A stretch of 16,895 nt of DNA from Candidatus Heimdallarchaeota archaeon (GCA_029882335.1 JAOUKW010000036.1:1-16895), one strand, 5' to 3'. Counted from the stretch's first letter, positions 1-8,656 are shown. Notes: a model not told the origin generated them from the letters alone. Made by a program: numbers and translations.

Positions 1-771
1 TGGTCTCTAATAGGTATTCTTCACTTAAGAGGATTTTTAGCCCATCTTTACAATGGAAGAGAAAATAAAACCTCCAGTATTCATAGACGTGTGTGCTCAA
101 TAAAGGCATTTTATAAGTATCTCCATGCAAATAAATTAGTAGATGAAGATCCAGCAGATGGGTTAAAATATCCCAAAAGACCCTCATCAATACCTAAATT
201 TCTTGAAGTTGAAACTATACAATCATTAATTGATGAAACATCTAATCCTCTTCATCGAACAATCGTGGAGGTACTATATTCAACTGGTGCAAGATGTAAT
301 GAGATCAGATCCATGAATTTAGAGGATATTAATTTTAGAGATGGTAGTATTACGATTAGAGGTGGAAAAGGTGGAAAAGATAGATTAGTTTTACTTTCTG
401 ATCGAGCAACAAATATATTACAAGATTACTTAAAAAATTATAGGACAAGATTATTAACTAGGGCAATGAAGAAAAAAGAACTTGATGATGATTCTTTGAA
501 AGCAGTGTTTGTTAGTAATCGAGGTACTCGTATTTCCAATCGAACCATTCAACATTTCATTGCAAAATTATCAGAAGATGCTGGAGTTAAACACACCACT
601 CCCCATATGTTAAGACACAGCTTTGCATCTCATTTAGTAATGAATAAAACAAATATTCGTGTGGTTCAACAATTATTGGGGCATTCATCACTAGATACAA
701 CTCAAATATATGCAAATATTACCCCTGAATTCTTAAAATCAGAATTTGATGGTGCATTACCTCTAAAATAG
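1..771 (+). CDS. Xer-type tyrosine recombinase, 5'-truncated by window edge
   Basis: Site-specific DNA recombinase of the tyrosine family, which cuts and rejoins DNA through a covalent 3'-phosphotyrosine. The frame is open from base 1, so the gene begins before the window; the GTG at 91 is an internal Val/Met position, not the real start. The upstream codons read like the core-binding (SAM-like) domain of XerC/XerD/XerA. Counting residues from base 91, the catalytic set is visible: R68 (in GARCNEI), K93 (in GGKGGK), H172-x-x-R175 (HMLRH), H198 (LLGHSS) and the nucleophile Y207. The spacing of 23 between R175 and H198 and 9 between H198 and Y207 is that of XerD. The C-terminus is complete, with a short tail after Tyr. 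It could be the host chromosome-dimer resolvase (archaeal XerA type) or the integrase of an element lying upstream. No att-like repeat is seen downstream. The recombinase call is firm; the biological role is open. Confidence 0.93.
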   Translation, partial: WSLIGILHLRGFLAHLYNGRENKTSSIHRRVCSIKAFYKYLHANKLVDEDPADGLKYPKRPSSIPKFLEVETIQSLIDETSNPLHRTIVEVLYSTGARCNEIRSMNLEDINFRDGSITIRGGKGGKDRLVLLSDRATNILQDYLKNYRTRLLTRAMKKKELDDDSLKAVFVSNRGTRISNRTIQHFIAKLSEDAGVKHTTPHMLRHSFASHLVMNKTNIRVVQQLLGHSSLDTTQIYANITPEFLKSEFDGALPLK

Positions 772-854
772 TTTACTTCATATCTTTATTATAAATATCA
801 AAACCAATTATTTTGTCTAATTCTTCCAAATCTGAACAAACTCAAGCAACATTA

Positions 855-863
855 TTTTATTTA
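855..863 (+). promoter_or_regulatory. Candidate TATA box for the M1 aminopeptidase
   Basis: TTTTATTTA centred about 24 bp before the ATG at 883. At the usual archaeal TATA-to-start spacing this would give an almost leaderless mRNA, in keeping with the absence of a Shine-Dalgarno sequence before 883. A second A/T-rich candidate (TTATAAATA, near 788-796) would give a leader of roughly 60 nt. Inference from position and sequence only. Confidence 0.4.
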
Positions 864-882
864 CTATTCAAGAACAAAATTC

Positions 883-3393
883 ATGATATTAGGAAAAAAT
901 ATGATGACCTTTGCAGATACTAATGCAAAACCACATTATAATCCAGATCTTTTACTTGAACCTATCAAAATGGTTCTACGATTACATATTGATATTGAAA
1001 AAAGGGAAGTCAAAGGATCGAATACTATTACTCTTCGAGCAAATCAAAATGGCAATCACATTCAACTCAATGCAGTTGATTTTACTGAATTAGAAGTAAT
1101 TGATCTAAATGGTAACTGGTCATATGATGATAAGGTACTGGATATTCGCTTTTCGCAGGATATATTAAGAGGGGAAACCATTGATATAAAAATTAATTAC
1201 AGGGTTACAAATCCAGTTGGAGGGTTGTATTTCTCTTTTCCAGATACGATATATCCCAATCGAGGCGAATATGTAATCTCAGATCATGAAAGTGAAAGGG
1301 CACGATATTGGATTCCCTGTATTGATTTACCCATAGTAAGAACTAAACTAGAATGGATTCTGACAAGTAATGAAAAATATATCATTTTGGCGAATGGAAA
1401 TAAAATTTCTGACACCATTGAAAATGGCTTCAAAACAACTCATTGGATACATGATTTTCCTTGTCCATCATATTTGGCTGTAATTGCAATTGGAAAGTTT
1501 TCAGAGTATATTGATGAAGATACTGATGCTGGAAAAGGGAAGATACCTGTGGCTTATTACTGTCCTGATAATATATCTAGTTCAATTTTAAAGACTACAT
1601 TTGATAACACTCCTTCAATGATAAAATGGTATATTAATAAATTCAATATGTCAATGGAGTGGACTAAATACTATCAAATTGCCGTACCTAAAACATCAGG
1701 AGCTATGGAAAATCAAACATTGGTAACTTGGGATAGCTTAATACTTACTGATGAAGAATATAAAAAAGACATTGGCTATATTGTAGATTCAGTCAATGTT
1801 CATGAGATGGCACATACATTTTTCGGAGATCAGGTTGTTATTAAGGATTTCAGTCATGGATGGTTGAAAGAAAGTTGGGCTACTTATGTTTCTGCACTTT
1901 ATTTAGAAGATCATAAATCTTCAGACGAATTTGATTATTCTATGTACCTTAATGCACAGAGATATTTTGATGAAGTAAAAAATCGTTATACACGACCAAT
2001 TGTAACCCGTAAATATGAATCTTCATGGCAGATGTTTGATTCGCATTTATATCCAGGTGGAGCTTGGAGAATTCATATGCTTCGAAAAATGATTGGTGAA
2101 TCAATGTTTTGGACTGCAATTCATGATTATTTAAGGACTTATAACGAAAAGGTTGTTCAAACCAATGATTTTCGTGAAATGCTAGAAAAACATTCAGGAT
2201 TAAATCTCGAGAAGTTTTTTGATCAGTGGTTATTTGAACCAATGGGATATCCAATCTTTAAACTTAATTTTATATATGAATCTGAAAAAAATAATGGTAA
2301 ATTGACAATCATACAAGAACAACTGAAAAATGATAACCTTCCATTTCATGTATCTGTAGAAATTGCTTGGTTTGTTAATAAAACAAAGTATAGTAAAACT
2401 GTAGATATTGTGGATAAATTAACTGTTGTAGAAATTTCTGCAGAAACCAAACCGGATTATATAAGAATAGATCCTGATAATAAATTATTATATGATATTA
2501 TTTACGAACCATCATTTAAAGAGATGGTGAGTCAATTAAAAGAATCAGATGTAATTGGAAGGATCCAAGCAGCAAAATTTTTAATTGCAACCGGCAAGAA
2601 AAATGCATTTGAGGAAATTAAAAATTTCATTACAAGAGAAGAATTTTTTGGCGTAAGGTCTGAGGTTGCTGAAATATTAGGTAAATCACAGTCTCCGTAT
2701 GCCATAAAAATACTTATTGAAATGTTATCAATAGAGGTCAATCCCAGAGTGATTTCATCCATTCTAATAGCAATGGGTCAATACCAAAATATTTCAATAG
2801 AAACCGTACTTCTTAATTATATAACTCATGCACCTACACCGTTAACAAGATCAAATACCTTAATTTCGATTGGAAAACAACGAAATTCAAAGAATACTGA
2901 TTTTCTTAAAAAGTATACTGAATATAATGATTTCAATGATATAACGAAAAGAGGTGCATATAACGCATTAGGTGAAAATCGTGATTTAACAGTAATCGAC
3001 TTTTTAATTGATAAATCAATTTATGGTGTTGAATCAGAAATAGTCCGAAAATTTGTTATGGTTGCATTGGGTAATTTAGGTAAATGGTCTGAAAAACTAG
3101 AGCAACAAAAAACATTAGATCAATTATTAATCAATTTGCAGGAAGATGACTATAGAGTTCGTCAATTCATTTATCCTATTGTTGCTGGATACTATGATAA
3201 TCGTGTAATACCTGCACTAAAATCTCTATGCGGACGTCATCCATTTCAAGAACAAGTTTCAATAAAAAAATCTATACTTAGTGTAGGTACAAGTTCTTCT
3301 TCTGAGATAAATAAATTACAAACAAAAATAGAAGAAATTCAAAATAAATTAATGAGTTTGGAAGAAAAAATCCAGTCAACAAATTCAAAATAA
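883..3393 (+). CDS. M1 family zinc aminopeptidase with HEAT-like repeats
   Basis: Metalloaminopeptidase that removes N-terminal amino acids from peptides, probably cytosolic since no signal peptide is visible. The N-terminal beta-rich domain (about residues 20-210) precedes a gluzincin domain with the exopeptidase motif GAMEN (273-277), zinc site HEMAH (H307, E308, H311) with third ligand E330 in WLKESWA, and a candidate catalytic Tyr at Y390 (YPGGAW). From about residue 545 to 800 the protein is a run of helical HEAT/ARM-like repeats, and it ends in a charged coiled coil (about 808-833). At 836 residues it is in the normal M1 range. The usual DEP after the PC motif is DLP here (148-150). The ATG at 883 suits a leaderless transcript from the TATA-like sequence at 855-863; ATGs at 901 and 904 are alternatives. 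It converges on korB with a 7-bp gap, so it is not co-transcribed with it. TAF2 has the same M1-plus-HEAT layout but lacks the zinc ligands, which are intact here. Confidence 0.95.
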   Translation: MILGKNMMTFADTNAKPHYNPDLLLEPIKMVLRLHIDIEKREVKGSNTITLRANQNGNHIQLNAVDFTELEVIDLNGNWSYDDKVLDIRFSQDILRGETIDIKINYRVTNPVGGLYFSFPDTIYPNRGEYVISDHESERARYWIPCIDLPIVRTKLEWILTSNEKYIILANGNKISDTIENGFKTTHWIHDFPCPSYLAVIAIGKFSEYIDEDTDAGKGKIPVAYYCPDNISSSILKTTFDNTPSMIKWYINKFNMSMEWTKYYQIAVPKTSGAMENQTLVTWDSLILTDEEYKKDIGYIVDSVNVHEMAHTFFGDQVVIKDFSHGWLKESWATYVSALYLEDHKSSDEFDYSMYLNAQRYFDEVKNRYTRPIVTRKYESSWQMFDSHLYPGGAWRIHMLRKMIGESMFWTAIHDYLRTYNEKVVQTNDFREMLEKHSGLNLEKFFDQWLFEPMGYPIFKLNFIYESEKNNGKLTIIQEQLKNDNLPFHVSVEIAWFVNKTKYSKTVDIVDKLTVVEISAETKPDYIRIDPDNKLLYDIIYEPSFKEMVSQLKESDVIGRIQAAKFLIATGKKNAFEEIKNFITREEFFGVRSEVAEILGKSQSPYAIKILIEMLSIEVNPRVISSILIAMGQYQNISIETVLLNYITHAPTPLTRSNTLISIGKQRNSKNTDFLKKYTEYNDFNDITKRGAYNALGENRDLTVIDFLIDKSIYGVESEIVRKFVMVALGNLGKWSEKLEQQKTLDQLLINLQEDDYRVRQFIYPIVAGYYDNRVIPALKSLCGRHPFQEQVSIKKSILSVGTSSSSEINKLQTKIEEIQNKLMSLEEKIQSTNSK

Positions 3394-3400
3394 GTTAATA

Positions 3401-4291
3401 CTATACAAAATCTTTAAGAATATTTTTCAATGCATCTATATCTTTTTCGGCACCACGTCGAACAACACTACCAAATTTAGTAATTGTAGGATCTTGCTCT
3501 TCATATGTTAGAACATTTTTATTTTGGTAGATAATCCCAATTGGTATTTTATCTCCCCATTCAAAAGATTTTAACATTGCTTCTTGGTAATTAGATGGAT
3601 CATGATCTGTTTCTTCCAATTTATATACACGTTCTTTGAAGAAATCAAATGTATTTACTTTATTAAAGGTAACACAAGGAGACATATCATCAATAAATGC
3701 AAAACCTTTATGTTTTATTGCTTCACTTAATATTTCTGCAAAATGATTTTTATCTCCCGACGATGTTCTTGCTACAAATGTGGCACCAGCTGCAAGAGCT
3801 AAAGTGATTGGATTAAATGGTGGTTCAATATTCCCATATGGAGTACTCCTTGTTTTTCTTCCCAATCCAGAGGTTGGAGAAGCTTGATTTACAGTTAATC
3901 CATAAACTGCATTATCCATCACGATATATGTTAAATTCATATTTCTTCTTGCTCCATGAAGGAAACCACCTATACCAATTGCAAGTCCATCGCCATCTCC
4001 ACCGGTAACTACTACATTTAAATCCGGGTTTGCAAGTTTTACACCTTCTGCAACAGGTATTGCTCTTCCATGAAGTGTGTGTAATCCATATCCTGCTACA
4101 AAATGTGGTAAATTTGAAGAACATCCGATTCCTGACACTACAACAGTTTCATGTGGTTGCAATTGTAATTCTACAAAACTATTTTTCACCGCGTTTAATA
4201 CAGCAAAGTCACCACAACCAGGACACCATGTTGGTTGAATTGATGCCCAATCTTTTATTGTTAATTGTAATTCTGTAATTTCTGTAACCAT
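3401..4291 (-). CDS. korB: 2-oxoacid:ferredoxin oxidoreductase, beta subunit
   Basis: ThDP-binding subunit of a 2-oxoacid:ferredoxin oxidoreductase (OFOR), which decarboxylates a 2-oxoacid to acyl-CoA and passes two electrons to ferredoxin. Counting from the ATG at 4291, cysteines at 23 and 26 (WCPGCGD), 57 (GIGCSS) and 206 (DDMSPCV) match the four [4Fe-4S] ligands of Sulfolobus-type enzymes. The Mg-diphosphate motif is GDGDG (98-102), followed by DNAVYGLT (126-133). Start choice: the longest frame opens with a GTG at 4300 that lies over the korA stop, and an ATG follows at 4297. The ATG at 4291 is preferred because AAGGAG (4305-4300) sits 8 nt before it. Its coding region begins 5 bp after the korA stop, so the two are translationally linked. 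The exact 2-oxoacid (2-oxoglutarate, pyruvate or branched-chain) cannot be read from this chain. Confidence 0.93.
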   Translation of the reverse strand: MVTEITELQLTIKDWASIQPTWCPGCGDFAVLNAVKNSFVELQLQPHETVVVSGIGCSSNLPHFVAGYGLHTLHGRAIPVAEGVKLANPDLNVVVTGGDGDGLAIGIGGFLHGARRNMNLTYIVMDNAVYGLTVNQASPTSGLGRKTRSTPYGNIEPPFNPITLALAAGATFVARTSSGDKNHFAEILSEAIKHKGFAFIDDMSPCVTFNKVNTFDFFKERVYKLEETDHDPSNYQEAMLKSFEWGDKIPIGIIYQNKNVLTYEEQDPTITKFGSVVRRGAEKDIDALKNILKDFV

Positions 4292-4296
4292 ATTCA

Positions 4297-6087
4297 TCAC
4301 TCCTTATTTAGTAATTTCTTAACTTCCATACCAATTTCCCTTGGTAAAATGTATTCTCCATCAAAACGGAGATATTTATGCTTTAATAGAAATCCTGTTT
4401 CTGCCCTGATATGTCTTGCCATCTGACCTGTGTAATTGGCTTCGACCATTAAAATTGGTATTTGCTTGGATTCAAAATCTTCAAGGATTTCTTTTACTTC
4501 TTTTGCATGGAAAGGTAGTATATACTTGAGATGTAATTGGGAAGATTTGATACCTACTTTCAATAGATCTGCTCTTGCTTCATTGATAACATCATATGAA
4601 CTACCCCATCCAACAATTAGTATATCTGGATGGTCTGCATTACTTTCTACCTGTGGTGGTGGTAATTCAGTTAATAGTAGATCCATTTTACCCATTCTTT
4701 TATTCATTTGTTTTATTCGAACTTGAATGGCTTCTGGAAATCCTGCTCTTCGATCCGAAACTAACTTTCCATCTTCATCATGTTCATCACTCCCAGCATC
4801 ATGTTCTCCACCTTTTACACCGGGTATTGCTCGAGGTGAGATACCATCTTCAGTCAATTTATATCTTAGGTAAGGTTGTTCTTCAACAGGAATCTCTTCT
4901 AGTATTAATTTACCCCTTTCAATAGGTATTTTCTCGAAATCCAATTCAGGAATTGTTTCAAAATGCTCTCCTAAGTATAAATCAGATGCAATCAAGACGG
5001 GTATTTGATATTTTTCTGCAATGTTTAAGGATTCTTGACCGAGATAAAATCCATCTTCAATTGTGGTTTGAGCAATGATTGCTCGTGGAAAATCACCTTG
5101 AGAAGCACCTAGCAGTTGATTTAAATCTCCCTGTTCTGTTTTAGTTGGTAAACCAGTTGATGGTCCTCCTCTGGCTACTTCAATAAAAACAACTGGAGCT
5201 TCAATAATAGAAGCAAATCCAATTGCTTCTGTCATTAATGCAAATCCACCACCAGATGTTGCACAAGCAGATCTCGCACCAGCGAAGCCGGCACCGACAG
5301 CAAAATTAGCTACATTAATCTCATCTTCCATTTGTTTTACTACACAACCGGCATTAGGACCATACTTAGCTAGAAACGCACCCACTGGTGTTGCTGGGGT
5401 CATGGGGTACCATGAATAAGATTGTAATCCACCTGCTAATAATCCGAGTGCTAATGCCTCATTTCCACCAATAAATACTTTTTCTGTTCGATCTTTGAGC
5501 TTTACATTATGATCTATTAATTTACAATTCTGTAATACCCATTCATAACCAGCTCGGGCAGCATCTATATTGATATTTACTACTTCTTCACCCTTTCTAT
5601 CAAAAGCCTCATGTATTATTTCTTCTAGGTATTCTAATTTTAGACTATACAGAGCAATTGCTGCACCAACAAATACTGTATTTCTCAATATTTTAAGAGG
5701 AGAAAGTTTTCTTGCCAACTCTAATGCTGGAATATCTATTAACTCTACATCACTTGGTATAGGCTCATCTTTTATTCTGCTACCCTTAGAATCAAATAAA
5801 ATAAAACCTCCTTTGGTCATTGTCGGAATTGCATCAACAATAAAACTATCTTTTCTTAAGGCGACTAATAATTCAATGTAATCTGCAGGGGCACGAACTT
5901 CCTGATTTGATGCCCGTATGCTATAACTAACATGGCCACCTCGAATAATTGATTGATATGCTCTAGATGCATGAACTTCAAGTCCAGATCTAGAACATAT
6001 TTTTGCTAAGGTATCTCCCGAGGAAAAGATACCATCTCCATTTTCTCCTGAAATTCTTATAGAAATCTCATTAAATAGATCACTCAC
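4297..6087 (-). CDS. korA: 2-oxoacid:ferredoxin oxidoreductase, alpha (gamma-alpha fusion) subunit
   Basis: Large subunit of the two-subunit OFOR, partner of the adjacent beta subunit. Residues 1 to about 185 form the gamma domain (RISGENGDGIFSSGD near 11-25). The rest is the alpha part, starting with the signature YPMTP (227-231), the 2-oxoacid-interacting loop known as YPITP in the family. TSGGG (278-282) and GPSTGLPTKTEQGD (308-321) are also typical. A short acidic insert DEHDEDG (434-440) lies in the loop before the C-terminal domain. The 596-residue length is normal for the alpha-beta enzyme class; no separate ferredoxin-like delta subunit is encoded nearby. It starts at GTG 6087, supported by AGGTGAT (6099-6093) 5 nt upstream, which pairs well with the archaeal 16S 3' end. 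First gene of a two-gene operon with korB. Likely roles are supply of reduced ferredoxin or acyl-CoA from 2-oxoacids in central carbon or amino-acid metabolism. Confidence 0.94.
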   Translation of the reverse strand: MSDLFNEISIRISGENGDGIFSSGDTLAKICSRSGLEVHASRAYQSIIRGGHVSYSIRASNQEVRAPADYIELLVALRKDSFIVDAIPTMTKGGFILFDSKGSRIKDEPIPSDVELIDIPALELARKLSPLKILRNTVFVGAAIALYSLKLEYLEEIIHEAFDRKGEEVVNINIDAARAGYEWVLQNCKLIDHNVKLKDRTEKVFIGGNEALALGLLAGGLQSYSWYPMTPATPVGAFLAKYGPNAGCVVKQMEDEINVANFAVGAGFAGARSACATSGGGFALMTEAIGFASIIEAPVVFIEVARGGPSTGLPTKTEQGDLNQLLGASQGDFPRAIIAQTTIEDGFYLGQESLNIAEKYQIPVLIASDLYLGEHFETIPELDFEKIPIERGKLILEEIPVEEQPYLRYKLTEDGISPRAIPGVKGGEHDAGSDEHDEDGKLVSDRRAGFPEAIQVRIKQMNKRMGKMDLLLTELPPPQVESNADHPDILIVGWGSSYDVINEARADLLKVGIKSSQLHLKYILPFHAKEVKEILEDFESKQIPILMVEANYTGQMARHIRAETGFLLKHKYLRFDGEYILPREIGMEVKKLLNKE

Positions 6088-6092
6088 AAATT

Positions 6093-6099
6093 ATCACCT
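6093..6099 (-). promoter_or_regulatory. Shine-Dalgarno sequence deciding the korA GTG start
   Basis: AGGTGAT on the minus strand, 5 nt before the GTG at 6087. It is complementary to the anti-Shine-Dalgarno core of archaeal 16S rRNA. The same GGTGAT form occurs before both ABC permease genes in this window, so it appears to be the organism's standard ribosome-binding sequence. Confidence 0.75.
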
Positions 6100-6143
6100 G
6101 ATATATCTATATAGGATACTCGAATTTATTCAATACATAAATC

Positions 6144-6158
6144 TATAAAAGTATAAAA
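6144..6158 (-). promoter_or_regulatory. Candidate TATA element(s) of the korAB operon
   Basis: Two overlapping-range TTTTATA matches on the minus strand (6150-6144 and 6158-6152). Either would place transcription start roughly 30-40 nt before the korA GTG, leaving room for the Shine-Dalgarno sequence. Which one is used cannot be told from sequence. Confidence 0.4.
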
Positions 6159-6436
6159 GAATGGTTCATTCTATTACATCTTCAAAAATTTAAATAATTA
6201 ACAAAAAAATATTGTTTTTAATCCGTATTATATTGCAATTTGGATATACTGCTTAAATTTTGAGTTATTAGTATCATAACTTTTGATATATCATTTTTAT
6301 GGAATCTATTAGATTTTAAGAAATTATCTATTATAGCGCCTCTGTATTTGTTCTAAAGATTTTAATAGAAGTGATATGGTTAGAATTCTATCATAACATA
6401 CTTAAAAAATATCACCTAAGTTGGTTTATCGGAGAT

Positions 6437-7594
6437 ATGGATCTAAAATTATCAGATAACAATATAAATGAAAATTATCCTGGATTTAATGAAATATGGA
6501 ATCACAGACCGGAATTACAAAATTGGAGTTCTTCTTCGTGGTGGTTTTTTCTACTATTACCAAAACAAAAAACAGGATATGGACCAAAACAAATGATGTT
6601 CACTTATGCCTCTAGAGTTGGAAAAGAAATTAGTGTAAATAAAGTTTGGCAGAAAGGAATGCACTTAAATCGGAAACGTGAACCAGATGAATTCATGACA
6701 ACTGTAGTTGGATGGATTAATGATGGACAACATGTACATGAAGAAATAGTTCACCAACCTTCATTAGCTAGATTATCACAAAACCAATGGTTGGAAGCTT
6801 GGGATGAGGAAGAAAAATATGGAGCATCTATTCACGCATCAAAAGAGAAGGAATTGGAGATTAATGCAAAATTTGAGGGAAAAGAAGGTTATGCACGATT
6901 TAAAATCTGGACTGATCCTAAATCCGAATTTTCACAACCTCAAATTACTGATATTCGTGCAGTAGATAATAAATTAGGTGGAACTCATTTGGTTGCATGG
7001 AGGAGAATCAATTTTAGTGGAGAATTCAAGCATCCATGTGGAACCGAACAATTAGAGGGTATTGGATACTTTCAAAGAGTTTGTATGAATGTACCTATGT
7101 TCCCATGGAAATGGCTTTGGGTTGCATTTGAGGATGGTAATGTTTTTTCTATGTTCATTCCTTATTTTGGAAGTCATATATTCCGACGGAATGATAATTT
7201 CTACAATCCAATTTTGGAACGGACTAAATTCAATTTAATGCCCACTAGTTATTTTTATGATTATACAAATGAGAAAGAATATGTATTTTCAAAGATAGAT
7301 ATTCTACCAATTGGAAAAAATGGTAAAATTGACAGATATAAACCACAATTTACCGTATATGCTGAGAATGATAAAGGTGATTATATTAAATTCATAATTA
7401 ACGCACACGGTCATGCACAATTTTTGTTAAATCGAAGAGTAATTAAAAGATTATGGGAAACTAAATTTAATTATAATGAATTTATGGTGAAAGTAGAGAA
7501 ATTACAGGGTAAATTAGGTGATTTACAACTTCCCTATAAGAATATGGGGGAAGGTTGGGGTAATTTAGAGTATACTTGGGGTTTATCAATTTAA
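6437..7594 (+). CDS. Putative CrtC/AttH-like lipocalin-fold protein
   Basis: Not firmly recognised. It is a soluble-looking protein of 385 residues (407 if read from GTG 6371) with many aromatic residues, no signal peptide and no membrane segment. It reads as a two-part beta-rich fold. Near the N-terminus is a Trp/Ser cluster (NWSSSSWWFF). In the middle come GIGYFQRV, PWKWLWVAF and EDGN, and GEGWGNLEYTWG lies at the end. This pattern recalls the CrtC (carotenoid 1,2-hydratase)/AttH superfamily of duplicated lipocalin domains, where a G-x-x-x-x-Q segment, a W-x-W strand and a DG turn follow each other. The assignment is by pattern only, and no substrate can be proposed. Start: ATG 6437 is preferred because a TATA-like stretch lies about 27 bp upstream and the sequence before it (from GTG 6371) is atypical. 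Neither start has a clean Shine-Dalgarno. It stands alone between divergent korA and the receiver genes. Confidence 0.6.
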   Translation: MDLKLSDNNINENYPGFNEIWNHRPELQNWSSSSWWFFLLLPKQKTGYGPKQMMFTYASRVGKEISVNKVWQKGMHLNRKREPDEFMTTVVGWINDGQHVHEEIVHQPSLARLSQNQWLEAWDEEEKYGASIHASKEKELEINAKFEGKEGYARFKIWTDPKSEFSQPQITDIRAVDNKLGGTHLVAWRRINFSGEFKHPCGTEQLEGIGYFQRVCMNVPMFPWKWLWVAFEDGNVFSMFIPYFGSHIFRRNDNFYNPILERTKFNLMPTSYFYDYTNEKEYVFSKIDILPIGKNGKIDRYKPQFTVYAENDKGDYIKFIINAHGHAQFLLNRRVIKRLWETKFNYNEFMVKVEKLQGKLGDLQLPYKNMGEGWGNLEYTWGLSI

Positions 7595-7608
7595 TTTTAT
7601 CAGATATA

Positions 7609-7618
7609 GTATCGATAC
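7609..7618. promoter_or_regulatory. Palindromic candidate operator upstream of receiver gene 1
   Basis: GTATCGATAC is a perfect 10-bp palindrome 37 bp before the ATG at 7656, close to where the TATA/BRE region of a leaderless transcript would lie. Nine of its bases (TATCGATAC) recur at 12508-12516 in the non-coding region before the ABC operon. Function is inference. Confidence 0.3.
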
Positions 7619-7655
7619 GTTAAAAAACATTTAATGGTATATTTATTGTTAAGAT

Positions 7656-8564
7656 ATGGAATCTTTTGATGAAAGTCATCACTTGAATAAAGAAATTTTA
7701 CTAATTGATGATGATCCAAATATTACTAGTTCATTAAAAAGACTTCTACAAAAGGAATATTTGATTAATGTCGCAAATAATCTCGATGAAGCTTATTCTT
7801 GTTTGCAACAAAAAGAATATTCATTAATTATTCTCGATTTCGATTTAAAAGACACCTCGAATGGTATTGAAATATCAAACTATATTCAAGATATTTCTCC
7901 CTTAACGTATAAAATCATGTTAACAGGTACAAATGAATTTCGTGTAGTGAAAAAGGCAATAAATGAAGGTTCAATTAATTATTTTCTATTAAAACCATTT
8001 GAGGCTAAGCGGATAAAAAACATTGTTATCCAAGGAATTGAAAGGTATAACACAAATAAACGGTTATACTCATTTCTTTCTGATGCTAATGGGATGAATT
8101 CTGCAAAAAAATTTATCAAATCGGTCATTCAGGATAAATTTCAAGATCAAAATATTGTAAATGGAAAATATTATGGTATTATTATTTCAAAAGGCTCATT
8201 ACCCGTATATTCCAATTTTGAGGGGAATGGTGTATTTAATCAATTTCCTGATACATTATTTGCTGGATTTATGTCTGCATTAATATTAGTTGGAGATGAA
8301 GTGTTTATAAGCACAGATAAAGTAAATCAATTAATTTTTGATAATATATCAATAGTTTTCAAATATTTTAATAATTATCAAATATCTTACATTATTGAGA
8401 TTCCAACTGATGAAATATCATATGATTTGGATATCGAACTGGATCGGTTTAGAGACTTGATGCAAAAGGAATTACTAGATGATCCTGGATTTTTTACTAA
8501 AATTAAACAAAAGGAATTGATAATTATTGACTATTTGAAGGGAGTAAAAGATTACTTTCAATGA
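7656..8564 (+). CDS. Response-regulator receiver protein with C-terminal sensory-like domain (1)
   Basis: Two-domain protein of 302 residues. Residues 12-130 are a CheY-like receiver with all key residues: acidic pair D18/D19 (LLIDDDP), phospho-acceptor D61 (IILDFDL), T90 (MLTGT) and K113 (LLKPF). It is therefore expected to be phosphorylatable. A helical linker (131-168) leads to a C-terminal alpha/beta domain (about 170-270) starting YYGIIISKGSLPVYS, then FAGFMSALILVGDEVF. This resembles the small longin/roadblock-like sensory domains common in archaeal and Asgard proteins; that match is inference. No DNA-binding helix-turn-helix, kinase or GGDEF module is visible. The next gene is a same-strand paralogue with the same architecture. 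No histidine kinase is in the window, so its phosphate donor must be encoded elsewhere. No Shine-Dalgarno precedes the ATG, which suggests a leaderless transcript. Confidence 0.9.
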   Translation: MESFDESHHLNKEILLIDDDPNITSSLKRLLQKEYLINVANNLDEAYSCLQQKEYSLIILDFDLKDTSNGIEISNYIQDISPLTYKIMLTGTNEFRVVKKAINEGSINYFLLKPFEAKRIKNIVIQGIERYNTNKRLYSFLSDANGMNSAKKFIKSVIQDKFQDQNIVNGKYYGIIISKGSLPVYSNFEGNGVFNQFPDTLFAGFMSALILVGDEVFISTDKVNQLIFDNISIVFKYFNNYQISYIIEIPTDEISYDLDIELDRFRDLMQKELLDDPGFFTKIKQKELIIIDYLKGVKDYFQ

Positions 8565-8656
8565 TGACTAAAAATAATAAAGAAATCGATCAAACACTAC
8601 AAGAAAAATAATTTTATATTTCATCAATTAATTATAAGGTATTATTAGTGATTCTT

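Larger units (their letters stand above)
6088..6436. other. Divergent intergenic region between korA and the CrtC-like gene
   Basis: Very A/T-rich, with no convincing reading frame other than a possible N-terminal extension of the next gene from GTG 6371. It holds the korA leader and TATA candidates on the minus strand. It also contains a perfect 10-bp palindrome TGATATATCA at 6284-6293, whose first nine bases recur at 6099-6107 in the korA leader. A TATA-like stretch at 6402-6411 lies just before the ATG at 6437. I see no RNA gene or repeat array here. Confidence 0.6.

Noticed and set aside
3912..4124. Minus-strand frame of 70 codons inside korB, and other antisense frames in korA, the peptidase and the synthetase.
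   Set aside because: They lie within firmly identified genes and their translations show no domain pattern; they are frame shadows.
4298..4300. GTG as the start of korB.
   Set aside because: It lies over the korA stop codon and too close to AAGGAG; the ATG at 4291 has ideal spacing of 8 nt.
8561..8611. Short frame of 16 codons starting at the ATG that overlaps the stop of receiver gene 1.
   Set aside because: Very short, low-complexity and Lys/Gln-rich, with no ribosome-binding sequence or recognisable motif.
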